DNA of 64,000 bases from Coralliovum pocilloporae (GCF_030845175.1 NZ_CP132542.1:2019501-2083500); one strand, 5' to 3'. Shown: positions 1 to 8,261, counted from the first letter of the stretch. Translations and numbers: made by a program. Notes: generated by a model from the letters alone, not told the origin.

Positions 1-1073
1 CCCTTGTCGGCGGTCTTGAGCTGTTTTTCCTCATCCGTCAGCCGGGCGAGGATTTCGCTGTTCTCGCTGGCAAGGCTTTCCTCACGCTGGATGTCATCCT
101 TCAGCTGGGCAATCCGGCGATCAAGTTCTGTCAGGCGCTCCTGCACCCGCTTGTCTTCGCTTTCAAGCTCCCGTTCTGCCACTTTCAGGCGCTGCAGAAT
201 AGCGGCCGCTGCAGCTTCTGCCTGCCTCAGGGCAGGGAGCTTGTGGGCGACAACAGCCTGATCGCGAGCGGTCTTGCCCTGCTGTTCCGTACGCTCTGCT
301 ACAAGCCGCATATCAGCAGCGGCGGCATCCTGCGCGGCCTTCAGCGCCAGCCCGGCGCTTCTGTAACGGATGAGAAACAGTGCAGCCTCCGCCTTGCGGA
401 TTTCAGAGGAGAGGTTGCGATAGCGGGTTGCCTGTCTGGCCTGTCGCTTGAGGCTGTCGAGCTGGGCTGTGATCTGGCCGAGAATATCCTCAAGCCGGTC
501 GAGATTCTGCTCAGCCGCCCTGAGGCGTAGCTCGGCCTCATGGCGTCTTGTGTGAAGCCCGGAAATGCCTGCAGCCTCTTCGAGGATGGCGCGGCGCTGT
601 TGTGGTTTCTGGCTGATCAGCTCGCCAATGCGACCCTGGCCCACCATGGAGGGAGAACGGGCACCGGTGGATGCGTCGGCAAACAGCAATTGCACATCGC
701 GGGCACGGCAGTCGCGGGCGTTGATCTTGTAGGCGGAACCGGCTTCCCGCTCGATCCGGCGGGTAATCTCAAGCTGGTCGCTGTCATTGAAGCTGGCCGG
801 TGCGGTGCGCTCCGCATTGTCGGCAAACAGGGTGACCTCGGCTGTGTTGCGGGCCGGACGGTTGGCCGAGCCGCCGAAGATCACATCGTCCATGCCGGTG
901 GCGCGCATATTCTTGTATGAGCTTTCGCCCATCACCCAGCGCAGGGCTTCCACCAGGTTAGACTTGCCGCAGCCGTTTGGCCCGACAACACCGGTCAGAC
1001 CCGGCTCGATCAGGAAGTCGGCCGGTTCGACAAAGGATTTGAAACCAAGGAGACGGAGCCGCGTAAACTTCAT
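1..1073 (-). CDS. smc: Chromosome segregation protein SMC, N-terminal part (cut by window edge)
   Basis: SMC proteins are ATP-driven condensin subunits that organise and help segregate the chromosome. The reading frame is open from the ATG at 1073 to the window edge, giving at least 357 residues. The N-terminus begins [14 protein letters not shown] and carries a Walker A motif GPNGCGKSN at about residues 31-39, followed by the R-loop/head-domain sequence and the start of a Gln/Glu/Arg-rich coiled coil. The Walker B and signature motifs would lie beyond the window. It is downstream of the dsbA-like and dciA genes on the same strand, a common alphaproteobacterial grouping. The family call is secure; only the C-terminal completeness is unknown. 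Confidence 0.95.
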   Translation of the reverse strand, partial: MKFTRLRLLGFKSFVEPADFLIEPGLTGVVGPNGCGKSNLVEALRWVMGESSYKNMRATGMDDVIFGGSANRPARNTAEVTLFADNAERTAPASFNDSDQLEITRRIEREAGSAYKINARDCRARDVQLLFADASTGARSPSMVGQGRIGELISQKPQQRRAILEEAAGISGLHTRRHEAELRLRAAEQNLDRLEDILGQITAQLDSLKRQARQATRYRNLSSEIRKAEAALFLIRYRSAGLALKAAQDAAAADMRLVAERTEQQGKTARDQAVVAHKLPALRQAEAAAAAILQRLKVAERELESEDKRVQERLTELDRRIAQLKDDIQREESLASENSEILARLTDEEKQLKTADK

Positions 1074-1131
1074 GACGCGACCCCATGGGTCAGACTAAAA
1101 ACGGAAGAGCGGGACTCGGACTCTCTCTGTT

Positions 1132-1151
1132 CCGGATCCCGCAGGATCCGG
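1132..1151. terminator. Perfect 8-bp hairpin between dsbA-like gene and smc
   Basis: CCGGATCC and GGATCCGG flank a four-base loop just after the dsbA-like stop codon. No T-tract follows in either direction, so it may be a transcript-stabilising hairpin or weak attenuator rather than a full intrinsic terminator. Confidence 0.4.
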
Positions 1152-1163
1152 GCGGGGAAGGCT

Positions 1164-1793
1164 CTACTTGAGAAGCTCCTCAAATGCCGCAAATGAAATT
1201 GCCCCTTCTACCTTCTCTCCGTTCACGAAGAAGGTTGGCGTTGACCTGACGCCAAAATCCCTCTGGCCACGATTTTTCACTTTGTTAATCCCGTCGAGCA
1301 GTGACTGATTCGTCAAGCACTTTTCAAAGGATTCCTGTGTAAAACCGGCCTGTTTGGCCACATTTTGCAGTCCCTGGAGCGGATTTCCACCGGTCCACTG
1401 CCTTTGTGTCTTGAACAGAAGGTCGACCATTTCGAGGTGTTTTCCACCCGGTGCGCAGCGCGCCAGCATGAAGGCGGCTGCCGAGAACGGGTCAAACGGG
1501 AACTCGCGGAAGACGAAATAGACCTTGCCGGTTTCCACATAATCCTTCTTGATCTGCGGCCATGTTTCAGCGTGGAAGCTGGCACAGTGCGGGCAGGTCA
1601 TGGAGGCGTATTCAATCACCTTGAACGGCGCATTCTCGTCACCAAGGGTGAGTTCGGGAAGCGGGCCGGGCTCCATCAGCTTGTCCACATCAACCGACTG
1701 GGCCTGAGCGTCTGTGGCAAAGCCACCCGCAGCCAGTGCGGTAAGGGATACGGCACCTAGGCCTTCCAGAATTTGTCTGCGCGTTGCGTTCAC
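1164..1793 (-). CDS. DsbA-family periplasmic thiol:disulfide interchange protein
   Basis: A 209-residue thioredoxin-fold oxidoreductase that forms or rearranges disulfides in exported proteins. The active-site CPHC is at about residues 67-70 within the segment YASMTCPHCASF, as in DsbA/BdbD-type proteins. I choose the GTG at 1793 because AGGAGA lies just upstream and the protein then begins with a signal peptide. That peptide contains TRRQIL followed by a hydrophobic stretch ending in AQA, which looks like a Tat or Tat-like signal. A longer open frame upstream to 2072 has no domain support. Its position between dciA and smc matches many alphaproteobacteria; mutY, often in this group, is at 15.4 kb here. 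Confidence 0.9.
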   Translation of the reverse strand: MNATRRQILEGLGAVSLTALAAGGFATDAQAQSVDVDKLMEPGPLPELTLGDENAPFKVIEYASMTCPHCASFHAETWPQIKKDYVETGKVYFVFREFPFDPFSAAAFMLARCAPGGKHLEMVDLLFKTQRQWTGGNPLQGLQNVAKQAGFTQESFEKCLTNQSLLDGINKVKNRGQRDFGVRSTPTFFVNGEKVEGAISFAAFEELLK

Positions 1794-1953
1794 CGGAATT
1801 CTCCTGACAAAAGATGTTTGTTGCCTGATAGCAAAATCTGGGCGGGTCTGAAATCGGATATTCCTCAAAAGAGGCTGACCAATTGACACATGCAGAAATT
1901 TACATGGGAAGAAGAGTGGGGCGGTTTTGTGATAATTGCGACCGGGGTTGTCT

Positions 1954-2472
1954 TCACGTTTTCTTGAGTGGAGAACGGATGCCGCGACCAAGCCGCGCCA
2001 GAGCCTCATGCAGGCCTTTGTCCTCAATCCCGGCCAGGTCATCCTGAAGAGATGCTTCATCGCTCTGGTCAAGACTGGGTGCTGGGCGACGAAGGGGTGC
2101 TTTCGGTTTGCTGACCGGGCGCTGGATCAGGCGGATACGGCCAATGGCACTGTAACCGAACATGGCATTGACCCGGTCAATGATCTGCGGAATCTCATGC
2201 TGGAAAAACAGGGCCTGCGCCCCCGAAATCCGCACATGCAGTGTGGCGGGCTCGAACTGTTCTACCGTGTCTTCCTTTTGCTTGGGCCAAGCAATACGAT
2301 CCGGCTCGCTGCAATCCGCATAGCGCTCGCCGACAATATCAGGCCACCAGGCCACAATATCGGCAGTGGCAAAACCGCGCTTTCGGCAGACCGGGTCGAC
2401 AATATCGCCGATAAGATCTGCGATGGGTTTGCCCACGGGCCGCTTGCGATAGGGGCGGGAATAGGATGCCAA
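1954..2472 (-). CDS. dciA: DUF721/DciA-family protein
   Basis: A 172-residue member of the DUF721 family, whose characterised members (DciA) help load the replicative helicase DnaB in bacteria lacking DnaC. The conserved part spans roughly residues 10-110 (segments such as ADIVAWWPDIVGERYADCSEP and ATLHVRISGAQALFFQHE), followed by a Pro/Arg-rich C-terminal tail. The likely start is TTG at 2472, preceded by CAGGAG at good spacing. The frame is open further upstream to 2658 but that extension runs through the terminator hairpin and is unlikely to be translated. An ATG overlapping this site is in another frame. The assignment to the family is confident; the DnaB-loading role is by analogy. Confidence 0.8.
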   Translation of the reverse strand: MASYSRPYRKRPVGKPIADLIGDIVDPVCRKRGFATADIVAWWPDIVGERYADCSEPDRIAWPKQKEDTVEQFEPATLHVRISGAQALFFQHEIPQIIDRVNAMFGYSAIGRIRLIQRPVSKPKAPLRRPAPSLDQSDEASLQDDLAGIEDKGLHEALARLGRGIRSPLKKT

Positions 2473-2823
2473 GGCATACTCCTGAAGCACAGTAATAAGT
2501 CTGTGTGAATTTATGGCTCTGAAGCTTAATATCCCGGCTCTTGTGCGGCAAGGGGCGGTGTGAAACGAAAAAAGAGGCTCCGACGTCTCGGAGGCCTCTT
2601 TTTTAGGCGTTGACGAGCCACTGTCACATGATCGTCTCTGGAGATCAACCGATGACACGTGTCAGAACCGGCCCGGCTGGTTCGATGTTGGGGTGCGTTT
2701 CGAGCGCCAACCGGGCTGTCTTCCCATCGGTAAATCTGATATGGGGATGCCAATATTCACCTTCAACTGACATATCCGTGTGGGGGCATTGACAGCCTCT
2801 CCGGGAACACAAGGGCACATCAG
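2473..2823. other. Intergenic region with terminator and nested stems; no protein gene seen
   Basis: This 351-bp divergent gap between dciA and ytoQ holds a strong bidirectional terminator hairpin at 2568-2604 and several pairing segments beyond it: ACCGATG (2648-2654) with CATCGGT (2725-2731), GCCCGG (2671-2676) with CCGGGC (2711-2716), GTTGG (2687-2691) with CCAAC (2707-2711), GATATG (2738-2743) with CATATC (2771-2776), and the palindrome TGACACGTGTCA (2653-2664). A terminator lying upstream of both flanking genes suggests a separate short transcript, most simply on the minus strand from about 2800 to 2568. I cannot assign an RNA family. Confidence 0.4.
2568..2604. terminator. Bidirectional intrinsic terminator
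   Basis: A 16-bp arm starting with six As (2568-2583) pairs with 2588-2604, which ends in six Ts, with one bulged base and a four-base loop. Both strands therefore end in a U-tract. It is not downstream of any annotated gene, which implies an unannotated transcript in this gap. Confidence 0.8.
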
Positions 2824-3276
2824 ATGAACTGGTCCGTATACCTGTCTGGCGAGATCCACACCAACTGGCGCGAAGAGATTGAAGAGGGCGTGAAGGCTCT
2901 GGACCTGCCGGTTGTCTTCCACGCTCCGGTCACGGATCACGCGGCATCAGATGATTGTGGTGTCCACATTCTGGGGCAGGAAGACAAGAAATTCTGGCAT
3001 GACAACAAGGGTGCCAATGTCAATGCCATCCGCACCCGCACCCTGATTGAGCAGGCCGATGTGGTCGTGGTCCGCTTTGGGGATAAATACAAGCAGTGGA
3101 ATGCCGCTTTTGACGCGGGCTATGCAGCAGCGCTTGGCAAGCCGATCATCGTTATGCACGGGGATGATCACCAGCATGCCCTGAAAGAAGTGGATGCGGC
3201 GGCGCTGGCGGTAACAGAGACCCCGGCTCAGGTGGTTGATATTCTGAACTACGTGATCAATGGAACGCTGCGGTAG
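2824..3276 (+). CDS. ytoQ: YtoQ family protein
   Basis: A 150-residue protein of the YtoQ family, related in fold to nucleoside 2-deoxyribosyltransferases; the biochemical role is not established. Recognisable segments are MNWSVYLSGEIHTNWREEI at the start, the central DNKGANVNAIRTRTLIEQAD, and a C-terminal part with GKPIIVMHGDDHQHALKE. The length is typical of the family. It ends two bases before the convergent remnant of an AsnC-type regulator gene. Confidence 0.85.
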   Translation: MNWSVYLSGEIHTNWREEIEEGVKALDLPVVFHAPVTDHAASDDCGVHILGQEDKKFWHDNKGANVNAIRTRTLIEQADVVVVRFGDKYKQWNAAFDAGYAAALGKPIIVMHGDDHQHALKEVDAAALAVTETPAQVVDILNYVINGTLR

Positions 3277-3277
3277 A

Positions 3278-3966
3278 TCAATATTCAGCCAGAATAATAG
3301 TCGACGCCACTGAGGCGACGTGATCAAGGCCCGACAGGCGGTCGATGAGCAGAGACAGCTCCTCGGCCGTTCTGACGCTGGCAAGCGCAATCGCGTCCAT
3401 CTGCTCCCCGGACACCGAATAACACCGGTCTATCCCCGCGCATGCCGTGATCGCCGTCAGAACTGGCGCGCAGGGTCGTGTGGAGATCCTGATATGCAGA
3501 ATGGCGCGAGTGTTGTCTGCGGTTTCAGCCAGGCGGGCATGATAGCCCGGGGTCAAGACTCATTGCTCACGTCCATTCTGTTCATCAGGGAAGGACAGAA
3601 TGGACAGAAACAAGAGCGCAGGACAGGTGGACCCTATTCAAGCTGTTGTTTGTGGTCAGGCTGCGCTTCCCTGATGAACCCGACGGGCGGGGTCATTTTA
3701 GCGCCCGGCTTTGTTGGAGATCCTTGAAAACCGGAAGGTTTCCTGCGGACCTCCGTCGCGCCGGACAAAAAAATGACCATCGCAGAATGGACGTGAGCAA
3801 TGAGTCTTGACCCCAGAATCAGACCGTCGGTTTCAAGCCGTCTGATACGATCCTGAACAGCCGGGCGTGACAGATGCACAGCCCGCGCCAGATCAGTGGC
3901 TGAAATCCGGGCATTCATTCTGAGTTGTTCAAGAATCTTCCGGTCAATCCGATCAAGTACGCGCAT
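3278..3966 (-). pseudogene. Lrp/AsnC family transcriptional regulator, disrupted by 264-bp element
   Basis: The N-terminal winged-helix DNA-binding part (residues 1-51, MRVLDRIDRKILEQLRMNAR onward through RIRRLETDGLIL) is encoded from 3966 down to about 3814. The C-terminal RAM/ligand-sensing part resumes at about 3549 with GYHARLAETADNTRAILHI and runs to the stop at 3278. The inverted-repeat element at 3550-3813 sits exactly between them. Joining the flanks restores an Lrp/AsnC protein of about 140 residues of the usual architecture. As it stands, translation from 3966 adds about 60 unrelated residues and stops at 3634, giving a DNA-binding domain without its sensor. The gene is very probably non-functional or dominant-negative. 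Confidence 0.9.
3550..3813. mobile_element. 264-bp MITE-like inverted-repeat element, copy 1
   Basis: A non-coding element bounded by perfect 31-bp terminal inverted repeats that begin GGGTCAAGACTCATTGCTCA and end with the exact complement. It carries an internal 14-bp inverted repeat (GTTCATCAGGGAAG at 3580-3593 with CTTCCCTGATGAAC at 3666-3679) and a further nested stem with GGTCATTTT pairing AAAATGACC. It interrupts an AsnC-type gene. A second copy of identical length is at 39937-40200, differing at 20 positions by my count with no gaps. It encodes no transposase, so it must have moved in trans. The flanking bases here (TG and CG on the minus strand) do not form a clean duplication. Confidence 0.9.
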
Positions 3967-3990
3967 GTGTTCAGGCCCTGGCCAGCTTCT

Positions 3991-4034
3991 TTAAAGCACA
4001 AGACCTTTAACCTGAATCGGCGGCGGTGCTTTAA
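3991..4034. repeat. 44-bp palindromic intergenic repeat, copy A
   Basis: The 9-bp arms TTAAAGCAC and GTGCTTTAA enclose a 26-bp centre. In reverse complement it matches 62784-62827 at 40 of 44 positions, including the shared core GCCGATTCAGGTT. It lies just upstream of the disrupted AsnC gene. The function is unknown; it resembles a dispersed bacterial palindromic repeat. Confidence 0.8.
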
Positions 4035-4184
4035 GAGTTTGTTTCTGCGCGTGCTTCTGAAAAGTCTATCAACTTTTCAGAAGCACGCTGTAATCCCGTC
4101 AGATTGCAGGCCCTTCCGTCACACTGCAGGCATCAGGTTTGTCATATATCCGCAGCAATGACACATAACCTGAGGGAGACGGAT

Positions 4185-4496
4185 ATGAAACTCATTGATC
4201 CGCAGGATTTCACCGGTGACTTTGCCTGGCACGCTCTGGATATTGCCGAGATTGACAATGCAACTGTGCGCCTGCACTGGACCAACGAACCCTATATCTG
4301 GCATGTGAACGACGGGCCAGAGGTCTTTGTGGTTCTGTCCGGCGCTGTCGACATGCATGTGCGGGATGGTGAACAGGAAAGGGTGCTCGCCATGTCGCCC
4401 GGACAGATTTTCCATGCGGAGCCGGGCGATGAACATGTGGCTCATCCCCGGGGAGATGCCCGCATTCTGGTGATTGAACAGGCGGGCAGTCTGTGA
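4185..4496 (+). CDS. Cupin domain protein
   Basis: A 103-residue single-domain cupin (small beta-barrel, usually metal-binding). The two cupin motif regions appear in GPEVFVVLSGAVDMHV (about residues 43-58) and MSPGQIFHAEPGDEHVAHP (about residues 71-89). The ATG at 4185 is chosen because GAGGGAG lies just upstream; an in-frame ATG at 4104 has no ribosome-binding site and adds non-cupin sequence. The substrate cannot be inferred. It stands alone between the AsnC remnant and moaB on the opposite strand. Confidence 0.8.
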   Translation: MKLIDPQDFTGDFAWHALDIAEIDNATVRLHWTNEPYIWHVNDGPEVFVVLSGAVDMHVRDGEQERVLAMSPGQIFHAEPGDEHVAHPRGDARILVIEQAGSL

Positions 4497-4518
4497 GTGG
4501 GACCCTCGGGGTCGAACC

Positions 4519-5082
4519 CTATTTGCCCTGAAGTTTGCCCCGTTTCAGATGCTCATCCAGCCGCGGCATGATTTCGACGAAATTGCACGGAAGGTGCCGG
4601 TAATCGAGCTGCTGGGCGAGGATGCCATCCCAGGCATCCTTGCAGGCTCCTGATGAACCGGGAAGGACAAAGATATAGGTGGCATTGGCCACGCCGCCTG
4701 TGGCGCGGGACTGGACTGTCGAGGTGCCGATTTTCTCATATGAAATCCGGTGGAAGACAGCCGAAAAGCCATCCATCTTTTTCTCGAACAGAGGCTCGAA
4801 GGCTTCCGGGGTGATATCCCGTCCGGTAAAGCCTGTGCCACCTGTGGAAATGATCACATCCACATCGTCCCGGTTGATCCAGAGTTTGGCCTGTGCCTGG
4901 ATCCTGTCCACGTCATCGGTAACGATGGCCCGGTCTGCCAGCACATGACCGGCTTTCTCAAGGCGATCAACCAGTGTCTGGCCGGATTTGTCATCAGCCA
5001 GACCACGTGTGTCCGACACGGTCAGAACCGCAATCTTCAGCGGGATGAACGGGCGCTTTTCTGACGGGTCAATCTTGGACAT
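4519..5082 (-). CDS. moaB: Molybdenum cofactor biosynthesis protein B
   Basis: A 187-residue MoaB/MogA-fold protein of molybdopterin synthesis, a family that binds and adenylylates molybdopterin. The signature segment VIISTGGTGFTGRDITPEA is at about residues 77-95, with upstream PLKIAVLTVSDTRG and downstream NATYIFVLPGSSGACKDAWD, as in MoaB. The start at 5082 has AGGAG just upstream. It is a solitary gene here; no other moa/mog gene is visible in the window. Confidence 0.92.
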   Translation of the reverse strand: MSKIDPSEKRPFIPLKIAVLTVSDTRGLADDKSGQTLVDRLEKAGHVLADRAIVTDDVDRIQAQAKLWINRDDVDVIISTGGTGFTGRDITPEAFEPLFEKKMDGFSAVFHRISYEKIGTSTVQSRATGGVANATYIFVLPGSSGACKDAWDGILAQQLDYRHLPCNFVEIMPRLDEHLKRGKLQGK

Positions 5083-5330
5083 GACATGCTCCTTTGGTGT
5101 CAGCTGACCACAGACCTATCCGCTCTATTGGTCAGAGGCATTGCGTTAAGTCAAGCGGTGGATACAGGAAATGCGGCCTCGGATAGCAGCTCAGCCGAGG
5201 GGATAATCTGTTTCATGGTCAGGGGTAAATTAATTCGATTGCCCGAATGCCCGCGCTCACTCAAACTGGATACTCTTTTAAGCCGGATAAATGTCAGACT
5301 GTCGGGAGGCCTGGCTGTAGGGAGAACTGA

Positions 5331-6944
5331 GTGCAGAACGCGGACTATATCATTGTGGGGGCCGGGTCTGCTGGCTGTGTGCTGGCGGACAAGCTTTCGG
5401 CGGATGGCCGCAACCGTGTGCTGGTCCTGGAGGCCGGCGGTCATGACAGCCGCTTCTTTATCAAGATGCCGATTGGCTACGGACGGATCTTCCATGACCC
5501 GACCCTGAACTGGCGCTATGAAGCCGCCCCCGATGATGGTCTGAACGGACGGGCTGATTATTGGCCGCGTGGCAAGGTTATTGGCGGCTCCAGCTCCATC
5601 AATGCCATGGTCTATTTTCGCGGGCTGCCTGGTGATTTCGATGACTGGCGGGATATGGGCAATACCGGCTGGGGCTGGGAAGACGTTAAACCGGCCTTCG
5701 AGCGGTTTGAGACCTTCACTGATGATGAGGGACATGAAACAGGGTCCGGGCCCCTGCATATTTCAACAGGCGTACGGGACCTGCATCCCATGCGGCATGT
5801 CTTTGCCAGGGCCTGTGGAGAAGCCGGATTACCACAGACAGATCATATGAATGGGGATAACCCGGAGGGCTTTGGCACCTATCAGATCACCACGCGGAAT
5901 GGCATCCGCTGTTCTGCGGCAGATGCGTTTCTGCGTCCGGCTCTGAAGCGCCCCAATGTTGAGCTTATGACCAATGTTCATGTCACCCGAATCCTGTTCG
6001 AGGGCGGCAAAGCTGTCGGTGTGGTGGCCAGGCGAGGCAATGACGAGATTGAGTTTCGGACAGCGGGAGAAGTGATCCTGTCAGGCGGGGCCGTGAACTC
6101 GCCGCAGCTGCTTCAGCTTTCAGGCATCGGCCCCGGATCGCTGTTGCAGCGAATGGGGGTGAAGGTCACCTTTGAAAACGACAATGTGGGTGGAAATCTG
6201 CAGGACCATCTCGGGGTGAGCTATTTTTACCGCTCACGCATCCCGACATTGAACAATCAGCTTGCGCCCTGGTGGGGCAAAATCTGGCACGGCCTGCGTT
6301 ATGTTCTGCTGCGGCGCGGTCCATTGCGTTGCTCGGTGAACCAGAGTGGTGGTTTTGTCCGGTCATCATCGGAGCTCGACAGGCCCGACTTGCAGCTCTA
6401 CATGGCCCCGGTCACCTATAATCGTGATCCGATGTCGGAAAAGCGTCGCCTGATGAACCCCGACCCCTGGCCGGGCTTCCTGATATCATTCCAGCCCTGC
6501 AGACCGACCAGCCGTGGCCGCATCGATCTGGCGTCTCCTGATCCGTTCAGCCAGCCGCTGATTCAAAGCAATTCGCTGTCGACCAATCAGGACATCGAAA
6601 CCGTGGTGGCTGGTGGCCATCTCATGCGACGCCTGTCGGAAACTGACGCCCTCCGTTCGGTCACCGAAAGTGCTTATGATCATAGTCTTGCTTCGATGAG
6701 TGATGAGCAACTGGTCGATGATTTCCGCAATCGCTGCGGAACGATCTTTCACCCGGTCAGCACGTGCCGCATGGGATCGGACGCAGCAACGTCCGTGGTG
6801 GACCCGGGCTTCCGGGTAAGGGGTGTTGAAAGCCTCCGGGTGGTCGATGCATCCACGTTTCCTGCTATCACATCCGGCAATACCAATGCGCCAACCATCA
6901 TGCTGGCGCACAGGGCTGCTGACATAATTCTGAGCGCCCGCTAA
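5331..6944 (+). CDS. GMC family oxidoreductase (choline dehydrogenase-like)
   Basis: A 537-residue FAD-dependent alcohol dehydrogenase/oxidase of the glucose-methanol-choline family. The N-terminal dinucleotide-binding motif GAGSAGCVLA is at about residues 9-18, the second family signature PRGKVIGGSSSINAMVYFRG at about 79-98, and the C-terminal FHPVSTCRMG and NTNAPTIMLAHRAADII contain the catalytic His and FAD-contact region. The start is GTG at 5331 with GGGAGA upstream. No BetB or BetI homologue is adjacent, so choline is not implied; the substrate could be any of several primary alcohols. A RIME-like hairpin begins in the stop codon. Confidence 0.85.
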   Translation: MQNADYIIVGAGSAGCVLADKLSADGRNRVLVLEAGGHDSRFFIKMPIGYGRIFHDPTLNWRYEAAPDDGLNGRADYWPRGKVIGGSSSINAMVYFRGLPGDFDDWRDMGNTGWGWEDVKPAFERFETFTDDEGHETGSGPLHISTGVRDLHPMRHVFARACGEAGLPQTDHMNGDNPEGFGTYQITTRNGIRCSAADAFLRPALKRPNVELMTNVHVTRILFEGGKAVGVVARRGNDEIEFRTAGEVILSGGAVNSPQLLQLSGIGPGSLLQRMGVKVTFENDNVGGNLQDHLGVSYFYRSRIPTLNNQLAPWWGKIWHGLRYVLLRRGPLRCSVNQSGGFVRSSSELDRPDLQLYMAPVTYNRDPMSEKRRLMNPDPWPGFLISFQPCRPTSRGRIDLASPDPFSQPLIQSNSLSTNQDIETVVAGGHLMRRLSETDALRSVTESAYDHSLASMSDEQLVDDFRNRCGTIFHPVSTCRMGSDAATSVVDPGFRVRGVESLRVVDASTFPAITSGNTNAPTIMLAHRAADIILSAR

Positions 6945-6983
6945 AGCATGTTGCGTGAATCCTGTTCAGTGCAACCTGCTCCA
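6943..6983. repeat. RIME-like hairpin after GMC oxidoreductase gene
   Basis: AGCATGTTGC (6945-6954) pairs with GCAACCTGCT (6971-6980) with one mismatch, and the inner TGAA with TTCA. It begins within the stop codon. The arm sequence resembles the short palindromes dispersed in many alphaproteobacterial genomes and may also act as a 3-prime transcript stabiliser. Confidence 0.5.
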
Positions 6984-7092
6984 GGCGGACCCTTTATAAT
7001 CCTGAACTTGGTTCTGTGATGAGCAGAGAAGGTGCCGTCATAATTGGCCTGTTCCTTTGGTATAAGGAACAGCGGGCAACAGGAGAGCGGGC

Positions 7093-7521
7093 ATGGACGA
7101 GCGTATTGCACGAGAGGCCGAAGCTGTAGAATTTGGTCAGTCCCTTTCAGGACTGGGGATCAATCTGGTTGTCTCTGACGTGGAGCGGGCTGCGCAGTTT
7201 TTGCAACAGGTCTTCGATATGACCATTTATCGCAGCGATCGGGATTTCGGAGTTATCGGAACCCATGGCACCGTGTTCCAGCTGCATGCGGATCATACCT
7301 ATTCCAGCAATCCGCTTCTGTCGCTTCTGCCGGAAAACGGGGCCAGAGGAGGTGGGGCTGAATTACGGCTTTACAATATGGACCCGGATCTGTGCGAAAA
7401 GCGCGCTCTGGATCTGGGTTATGTGGTGCTCCGCGGCAGTGAGGACAGGCCACACGGGCTTCGTGAGTGCTTTATCCTTGATCCGGACGGCTATTGCTGG
7501 GTGCCAGGCGCGGCTATCTAG
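7093..7521 (+). CDS. VOC (glyoxalase/bleomycin resistance) family protein
   Basis: A 142-residue protein of the vicinal oxygen chelate fold. The first beta-alpha-beta unit starts at LGINLVVSDVERAAQFLQQV (about residues 21-40) and the second ends in ECFILDPDGYCWVPG, the usual end of the fold. VOC proteins include glyoxalase I, dioxygenases and antibiotic-binding proteins; nothing here selects among them. Start ATG at 7093 follows GGAGAG. It is a single gene, convergent with ompW across a terminator. Confidence 0.75.
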   Translation: MDERIAREAEAVEFGQSLSGLGINLVVSDVERAAQFLQQVFDMTIYRSDRDFGVIGTHGTVFQLHADHTYSSNPLLSLLPENGARGGGAELRLYNMDPDLCEKRALDLGYVVLRGSEDRPHGLRECFILDPDGYCWVPGAAI

Positions 7522-7543
7522 ATTTGAACCCTGGATAAAACAA

Positions 7544-7571
7544 AACCGGGCTGCGTTGTCGCAACCCGGTT
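7544..7571 (-). terminator. Intrinsic terminator for ompW
   Basis: AACCGGG (7544-7550) pairs with CCCGGTT (7565-7571), with an inner TGCG/CGCA extension. On the minus strand it is followed by TTTTGTTTT, which suits termination of ompW transcription; the plus strand lacks a T-tract. Confidence 0.75.
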
Positions 7572-7597
7572 CAAGAACAGTTCTGGCGTAAGACGCT

Positions 7598-8236
7598 TTA
7601 GAAGCGATAGCCGAAGCCTGCGCCGATGATCCACGGATCAATATCCACGTCAGCCTGGATCGCACCGTTGATGGTGACATCTGTTTCCAGAAAGATTTTC
7701 TTGACGTCCACGTTGAACAGCCAGTTGTTGCCAAGATCGACATCAATGCCAGCCTGCAGAGCCCAGCCGAAAGCGTCGTCATAATCGATGCTGGTGGCAA
7801 CCCCATCAGGATCTTCGTTGAAGAAGATCGTGTAGTTGATACCGGCACCCACATAGGGACGGAACTTCTCGTTCGGCAGGAAGTGATACTGCAGTGTCAG
7901 GGTCGGTGGCAGCAGCCAGACATCGCCGAGGCGACCAACGACAGTTGAAGACACATCATGCGGCGTGGTTGCAAGAATAAGCTCTGCCGCGATGTGATCG
8001 GTGAAGAAATAAGTGATATCCAGTTCCGGAACAAAGGTATTGTCGATATCGACGCCACCGCCGATCGTTCCGACCTTTGCGCCTTCATCTGGAACAACGA
8101 AGATACCGCGAACGCGAACCTGCCACGGGCTGTCGCCTTCTGCAGCCTGGGTTGCATCAGAAAATGTTGTCGCTGCGAATACCAGTCCGGTGAGCAGTGT
8201 GCAGGCTTTCAAAGCCTGTTTGATTTTTGCCGTCAT
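7598..8236 (-). CDS. ompW: OmpW family outer membrane protein
   Basis: A 212-residue small beta-barrel porin of the OmpW family, which forms an eight-stranded channel for hydrophobic molecules in the outer membrane. There is a Sec signal peptide (about residues 1-31, ending SDATQAA), then WQVRVRGIFVVPDEGAKVG, the family motif PPTLTLQYHFLPNEKFRPYVGAGINYT (positions 102-128 approx.), and a C-terminal phenylalanine (GAGFGYRF) typical of outer membrane barrels. The ATG at 8236 is chosen because it begins the signal peptide. The upstream region contains a perfect Fnr-type box at 8322-8335, consistent with the oxygen regulation known for ompW in enterics. Confidence 0.9.
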   Translation of the reverse strand: MTAKIKQALKACTLLTGLVFAATTFSDATQAAEGDSPWQVRVRGIFVVPDEGAKVGTIGGGVDIDNTFVPELDITYFFTDHIAAELILATTPHDVSSTVVGRLGDVWLLPPTLTLQYHFLPNEKFRPYVGAGINYTIFFNEDPDGVATSIDYDDAFGWALQAGIDVDLGNNWLFNVDVKKIFLETDVTINGAIQADVDIDPWIIGAGFGYRF

Positions 8237-8244
8237 AAGCCTAA

Positions 8245-8261
8245 CCCTATAATTTATAGGG
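8245..8261. promoter_or_regulatory. 17-bp perfect palindrome in ompW leader
   Basis: CCCTATAATTTATAGGG has 8-bp perfect arms around one central base and lies 9 bp upstream of the ompW start. Its location fits an operator or a leader hairpin near the transcription start. The binding protein is unknown. Confidence 0.5.

Noticed and set aside
2641-2731. tRNA or 6S RNA identity for the structured segment
   Set aside because: No T-loop or anticodon arrangement is visible, and I cannot match 6S conserved features by eye, so only a generic structured RNA is proposed.
2610-2792. 60-residue open frame in the dciA/ytoQ gap
   Set aside because: No ribosome-binding site and it runs through the pairing segments; the gap reads better as non-coding RNA or leader.
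3634-3966. Reading frame of 110 residues as a complete short regulator
   Set aside because: It is the AsnC DNA-binding domain continued into the inserted element; the C-terminal 60 residues are unrelated sequence.
5151-5759. 202-residue open frame opposite the GMC oxidoreductase
   Set aside because: It overlaps the conserved FAD-binding part of the GMC gene and has no homology features.
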